DNA of 64,000 bases from Carallia brachiata. Lineage: Eukaryota; Streptophyta; Magnoliopsida; Malpighiales; Rhizophoraceae. Below the pieces are notes generated by a model. It saw nothing but the letters and a program-made list of their open reading frames with translations. It made no database searches and had not been told where the DNA came from. Positions within the stretch are counted from its first letter, which is position 1. Each line of letters starts with the position of its first letter. The stretch is taken from the NCBI GenBank assembly GCA_021464245.1, contig JADCRB010000068.1, forward strand, positions 2,972,797 to 3,036,796, read 5' to 3'. Shown here one piece after another: positions 59,901-64,000 of this stretch. The position numbers and the translations under genes were made by a program.

Positions 59901-60900
59901 ACCATAAAAATATATGGCCCCCATTTTTTATTTTTGTTTTCAATGTAAAGTGAAAATAAGACGTACTTATTGTGACAATATAAAAGATTAAAAAGAATTT
60001 TGAAGTTTGAAGAGAAGTAAGGTTATTTATTTAAATTTGTAATTAGAAATCCGTAATAGTGACCTACTTATTGATCTTTGTATTAAATATTTGCATTTGA
60101 TGGTTTATCTGGTGTATTGCAATATATCTCAAGAGACAAATGAAGAATTTAGCTTGTATTCGCCTGATGACGAAAATGAGAGTAGTAAAATTTTTAAAGA
60201 TTCATTTTGAGACGAGACTGGTTGTCTCATAAATTATTCTTAAGGATGGTTGTTTCGATTAGGTACTGCATTAATTTATTGCGAGTAATTTTAACTTATA
60301 AGATACAGATTTCAAATTATTTTACAAATTACCTTTCCACCAGATGAAGTTGACATCTTACGTAGTACGTGATGAAAAAACAATTAATTACAAAATTTTT
60401 CAGCGATACTTATAGGGAATTTACAAGAGTCTTTGTTTCCTTTTATTCTATTATAATGTTATTTGAACGCACTTTTTTTTTTCCATAAGTATATTAGAGA
60501 AATTTTTTTATTTTTTTTGTAACATGTTTTTTTGAGCATAGTGTTTCATTTTTTTTGTTATTATTTCTTTTTTACTATAATATTTTATAAGTATAAAATA
60601 TTAATTACAGTTAAAGTAGTACCGTATAATTCAGTCCAAAATTTTTTTGCATATTATAGTTATATTAATGAAATCATAGAATTCTATAATTTAACTTATT
60701 GTAACTTACTTTAATTTATTAAATTTGTGAATAAAAATTCTTCTAAAAATACTTTTATTCCTTTTCTGCTTTTGAGGTGGGCGATTCATGTGCTTTCCAT
60801 CTCATGCACGTGCTTTTCATTTCCCATTTCTAATTGAATTTTCTTTTTTACCTATTGGCCCACGTTAATGGGGACAAGGTTGTAGGGACAACCTTGTCGG
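57000..60900. other. Upstream region of ankyrin gene B with extra insertions
   Basis: Blocks shared with unit A (57880-58020, 59040-59270) are separated by sequence absent from A: 58045-59034 (includes a MITE) and about 59300-60910. Very AT-rich, no gene seen. (AT)n at 57214-57243. Confidence 0.5.
58465..59034. mobile_element. Probable hAT-type MITE (about 570 bp)
   Basis: Starts AGGAGTGCTCAAAAA, ends AAACCCCCTCCT, which read inversely is AGGAGGGGGTTT. Flanks TTGTGGGT and TATGGGCA are similar at several positions. Interior repeats AGTTAACTGA motifs. Lies in a stretch absent from unit A. Confidence 0.55.
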
Positions 60901-60923
60901 GTTACGAAACTTTTCCAAGGGGC

Positions 60924-60930
60924 TATAAAA
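60924..60930 (+). promoter_or_regulatory. TATA box of ankyrin gene B
   Basis: GGCTATAAAAGCC, 237 nt before ATG 61161, in a stretch conserved with unit A (42235-42250), where the box is altered. Gives a leader of about 200 nt. Confidence 0.6.
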
Positions 60931-61160
60931 GCCTTAGGTTGCTTAAGGTTTTAAAACATCCGAGAAAACAAAATATACAAAGTGCTTTTAAATATATTCC
61001 AATATTCTCTGATCGTATTTACAAACTTAAAAACAAATCACGTAAATTTTTTTATGTTTTTGAGTTTTTTTTTTTTGTCTTAATATTTTTATTCACTTAT
61101 TATTTCACCTAAAATAATAAGCTTAGATCCGAAGTCCAGTGGTTTTGAGAACACCTGTCA

Positions 61161-63576
61161 ATGGACAGTAAGGAATTCCAGAGTGTTGGAGCTAGCCGGG
61201 GTGCCGGATCGACGGACAAAGATAAGGATAAAATTGAGTCAGGGAGCGCCATGGGCTCGCTGGACCCCAAAAGTCACCTAGTTGCTGGCTCATCCAACGC
61301 AGCAGCATTTTTGGATTCAGCAGACACAGGAAATTTGAAGGTTGCCATGGAGACAACTAGCTTGGAAAGCTCGGGTTTAGCTGTCGGTGCAGATTTGGGT
61401 TCATCGAATAACCAGGATCTCGACACGGGCGCAATGTCATTGGCAAAAAATCGACCAAGAAAGAAAAAGAAAAAATCTGGGATTAAAGAAGGTTTCATCA
61501 CTGCAGAGCAACAGCGACGCATTGACGAAATTTTATCAGATTTGGAGTCTATATACTCTGGGATTAAAGAAGGTTTCAAGAATGCAGTGGAGCGGGAGCG
61601 ACAGCGACGCGCAGTGGAGCGACAGCGACGCATTGACAAAAATTTATCATATTCAGGGTCTATATACTCTACAAAGTCCAATGCACGACCCATTGATGAA
61701 ATTTTATCAGATTTAGAGTCTATGTACTCTGAGATTAAAGAAGGTTTCAGGACTGCAGTGGAGAGGGAGCGACAGCGACGCATTGAGAAAATTTTATCAG
61801 GTTTAGAGTCTATATACCTTACAACAACCGAAGAGGAGTCCAATGCAGACGGAACAGCAGAAGAGGAGTCCAGTGCGGACGGAACAGCAGAAGAGGAGTC
61901 CAATGCGAACGGAACAGCCGAAGAGGAGTCCAATGCGGACGGAACAGCCGAAGAGGAGTCCAATGCAGACGGAATGATCAGTACTTACATGGATCCTGAA
62001 CTGTACCGAGCTGCAACAACTGGGGCTGTTGATGTACTCGAAGGAGCAGTACGCAGTGATCCAGAACGTATGCTGATTAAGCAAGTAACCCCAAGAGGGA
62101 ATTCAATGCTTCACCTAGCTGCAAGTTTTGGAAATGAAAGCATTGTGAATTTCATCCTCCAAAAGTGTCCGGAACTTGTGGAGCATAAAAACCAAAAAGG
62201 CGATCTTGCTCTTCATGTTGCTGCTAGTGCCGGACATCTGACTATAATCAGGTCTCTGGCTCCATTTGCACAGGAGTTTACTTTACTGTGTAAAATGAAT
62301 GAGCAAGGGAACACTCCGTTGCATGTGGCTCTGGAAAATGACCAACAAGAGACGGCTCTTTTCTTGGTTCAGTTAGATCCTAAAGTGTCATACTTTCTGA
62401 ACAAGGAGGGGAAGTCACCATTTCATATGGCAACCAAATCTGGATACTTGGAAATTGTTAAGCACATAACCACGGAAGATCCAGGTAGGCTTGATAGTTG
62501 TTACCATAGCAAAATAGCACAACAGAACTTTGTTGCCATTCAAGATGATTTTGAGCAGCAAAGGCCCTATCGTCCGAGAGGCTGTCAGCTTTTGCATTCT
62601 GCCATCACCGGAAGAAACATGGGTAATTCTACTACTGAATCATTGGAGAAATGAAATTTGTGCACCACTAGTTTTCCACTCAATATTGATACAGAAGGTT
62701 CTTGTGCTAATGTCTCGCGAGGAAAGTGAAAACCCACCCCAAATATCTGAAATAATTAATTAGTTCAATTGTTGAATCTGGAATTCAGGTCGAGTAAATG
62801 CGGTTTGTAGTGTCTAAACCTTCAGAGCTGAGACCTTGCTTGGTTAATCCTAGTATGTCTTTGGGGCCAATTCAACATGGTTCATAGAATGAAACTTTTA
62901 CTAAAACATGTCCGGTAGATTGTTGGCAAAATTGATGCTGATCAGTCAAATTTTCATCTCGGGGTGTGTTAATTATTGAGGATATTTTGTTGTATGCTCG
63001 CTATTTGCTCTGCTTTTAACTTCATATTTGTTGGCAGATGTTATGGACAGAATATGGAGCATTGATTCTAGTCTTATTTATTCAACTGACGAAGAGGGGC
63101 GGACTCCTCTTAGCCTTGCAGCGTCAATAAGATTTCTTGATGCGGTTTGCTACATATTGGACAAGTCTGTTGATAGCGCTTATCTGATAGATCGGACTGG
63201 CTTTTACCCCATTCACTGGGCATGCGCGAGGGGCCGTATTGAGATTATTGATGCCTTCCTCAGCCGTCGGCCAGATTCAGCAGAGTTGCTCAACAAGCAA
63301 GGTGAAAACATTCTTCATGTTGCAGCTAAGAACGGGAGAGCAAAATTGGTCAGCTGGATGTTAAAGTTGAGGAAGCTTGAAATGCTTATCAATGAAAAAG
63401 ATGAAAGAGGATTCACGCCGCTACATTGGGCCACACTGAATTGTCATCCTAAGGTTGTCAGCACCTTGACGTGGGACAAGAGAGTGAACTTAGAGATTAT
63501 GAACAACGAAGGTCAGACAGCATTAGATATTGCAGAGAAGGAAATTCACTCATATGCGCCATTTCCATTTCGAAGA
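61161..63576 (+). CDS. ACD6-like ankyrin repeat protein (copy B), 3' end beyond window
   Basis: Exon 1 61161-62622 (phase 1 donor ATGG|GT) and exon 2 63038-63576 (phase 0 donor AGA|GTAAG) give 667 codons. The last exon with the PGG domain is expected about 115 nt past base 64000, judging from alignment of the final bases to 45880-45920 in unit A. Order: a 100-aa N-terminal Ser/Ala-rich region (intact here), charged coiled-coil-like repeats (RRIDEILSDLESIY, GIKEGFKNAVERERQRR), five 10-aa acidic repeats, then ankyrin repeats (NSMLHLAASFGNESIVNFIL, GDLALHVAASAGHLTIIRSL, GFTPLHWATLNCHPKVV). Compared with copy A it has an extra in-frame segment (QNFVAIQDDFEQQ) before the exon end and keeps TPLH. 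Likely a membrane protein in salicylic-acid-linked defence, by family. Confidence 0.9.
61830..61979 (+). repeat. 30-bp coding minisatellite, copy B
   Basis: Five 30-bp units encode EEESNADGTA with few changes (SSAD, NANG). More uniform than in copy A, which suggests recent homogenisation or unit turnover. Confidence 0.85.
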
Positions 63577-64000
63577 GTAAGTTTTTATCTTAGTCAACAA
63601 GGACTTACAGTCACATTATAAAAATCCTTTCCAGCGTCATCATTGATATGCTTTCTGCTTGTTTTAATTTTTTTTTTATTATTAGTTATGGCATATTTAT
63701 GGTTCTTATGCAATATATAGATAGTTCATAAAAGAACAAATAGATATAAGAAGGGAAAAAATTAGCTGAACTTATCTGATTTATCAGGGTCATATCATTA
63801 ATACCAACATCATTAATCAATTTGAATCTTAGGATTTCTTTTGTTTTTTTTTTTTTTGTTGCAAATTTGATTCTTCTTGGCTTCTTAGTCCCTTCACAGA
63901 GTTATCATTTGTTTCCTTCTATATCAAGAAGTATCACTTTAAACCATATTTTGCTCTTTTAGTTAAGACTGGACAAATTTTGAGCAATGTTTATGCCTTG
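63577..64000 (+). other. Intron 2 of ankyrin gene B (runs off the window)
   Basis: Aligns with 45533-45920 of copy A, including GACTGGACAAATTTTGAGCA at the very end. An extra TTGTTTTTTTTTTTTTTG segment is seen at about 63840. Confidence 0.8.

Noticed and set aside
61274..61963. Long minus-strand ORF of 229 aa (SSAVPSALDSSS repeats)
   Set aside because: Mirror of the repeat-rich N-terminal coding region of ankyrin gene B; same effect at 43525-44082 in copy A.
1..64000. CRISPR array, operons, bacterial regulatory sites or prophage
   Set aside because: All genes are plant nuclear genes with spliceosomal introns; no spaced direct repeats of CRISPR type were seen.

Overview
The window is nuclear DNA from a flowering plant, almost certainly a eudicot. 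Genes have GT-AG introns and long AT-rich spacers, and the proteins belong to plant-only families: P-class PPR, LORELEI-like GPI protein, RMA-type RING ligase, ACD6-like ankyrin/PGG proteins, a Ty1-copia element and several MITEs. I cannot name the species. From memory of Arabidopsis, a PPR gene (At2g20710), LLG2 (At2g20700) and riboflavin synthase (At2g20690) lie together, and RMA2/LLG3 (At4g28270/At4g28280) form the paralogous pair, so 0-32 kb looks like a conserved ancestral block.

Layout. 0-9 kb: three tandem PPR genes on the plus strand (158, 3373, 6892). The first two are intact two-exon genes of 531 and 539 aa; the third is a pseudogene. 10-14.2 kb: an RMA-type RING ligase on the minus strand with a 2-nt deletion inside the RING, and a likely 3.1-kb 5'UTR intron leading to a promoter near 14.16 kb. 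14.2-22.2 kb: AT-rich spacer with a hAT-type MITE and a SINE-like element. 22.26-23.44 kb: an intact three-exon LORELEI-like gene. 26.5-27.2 kb: a minus-strand two-exon gene for a 78-aa conserved plant protein of unknown function.

From about 29.1 kb to the end the sequence is a tandem segmental duplication with a period of roughly 16-23 kb. Unit A is about 29.1-48.1 kb and unit B about 48.2 kb to beyond the window. Each unit carries, in order, a riboflavin-synthase remnant on the minus strand, a shared non-coding block, and an ACD6-like ankyrin gene on the plus strand. The two riboflavin-synthase copies decayed differently: A keeps a middle piece, while B keeps the N-terminal part and is broken by two MITEs. 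Unit A also gained about 7 kb holding an ATL-type RING pseudogene and an internally deleted Ty1-copia element with 195-bp LTRs. It has a MITE at 41.14 kb whose empty site survives in unit B. Unit B gained MITEs at 51.16, 51.79 and 58.47 kb.

The ankyrin genes are probably membrane proteins of the SA-defence type (ankyrin repeats plus PGG domain). Copy A has a 2-nt deletion that separates its N-terminal 100 codons, a damaged TATA box and an insertion of about 660 bp in its leader. Copy B is intact as far as it goes, but its last exon lies just past base 64000. I found no new enzymatic or defence system. The most informative content is the record left by the duplicated units: paired filled and empty transposon sites, and complementary decay of an essential biosynthetic gene.
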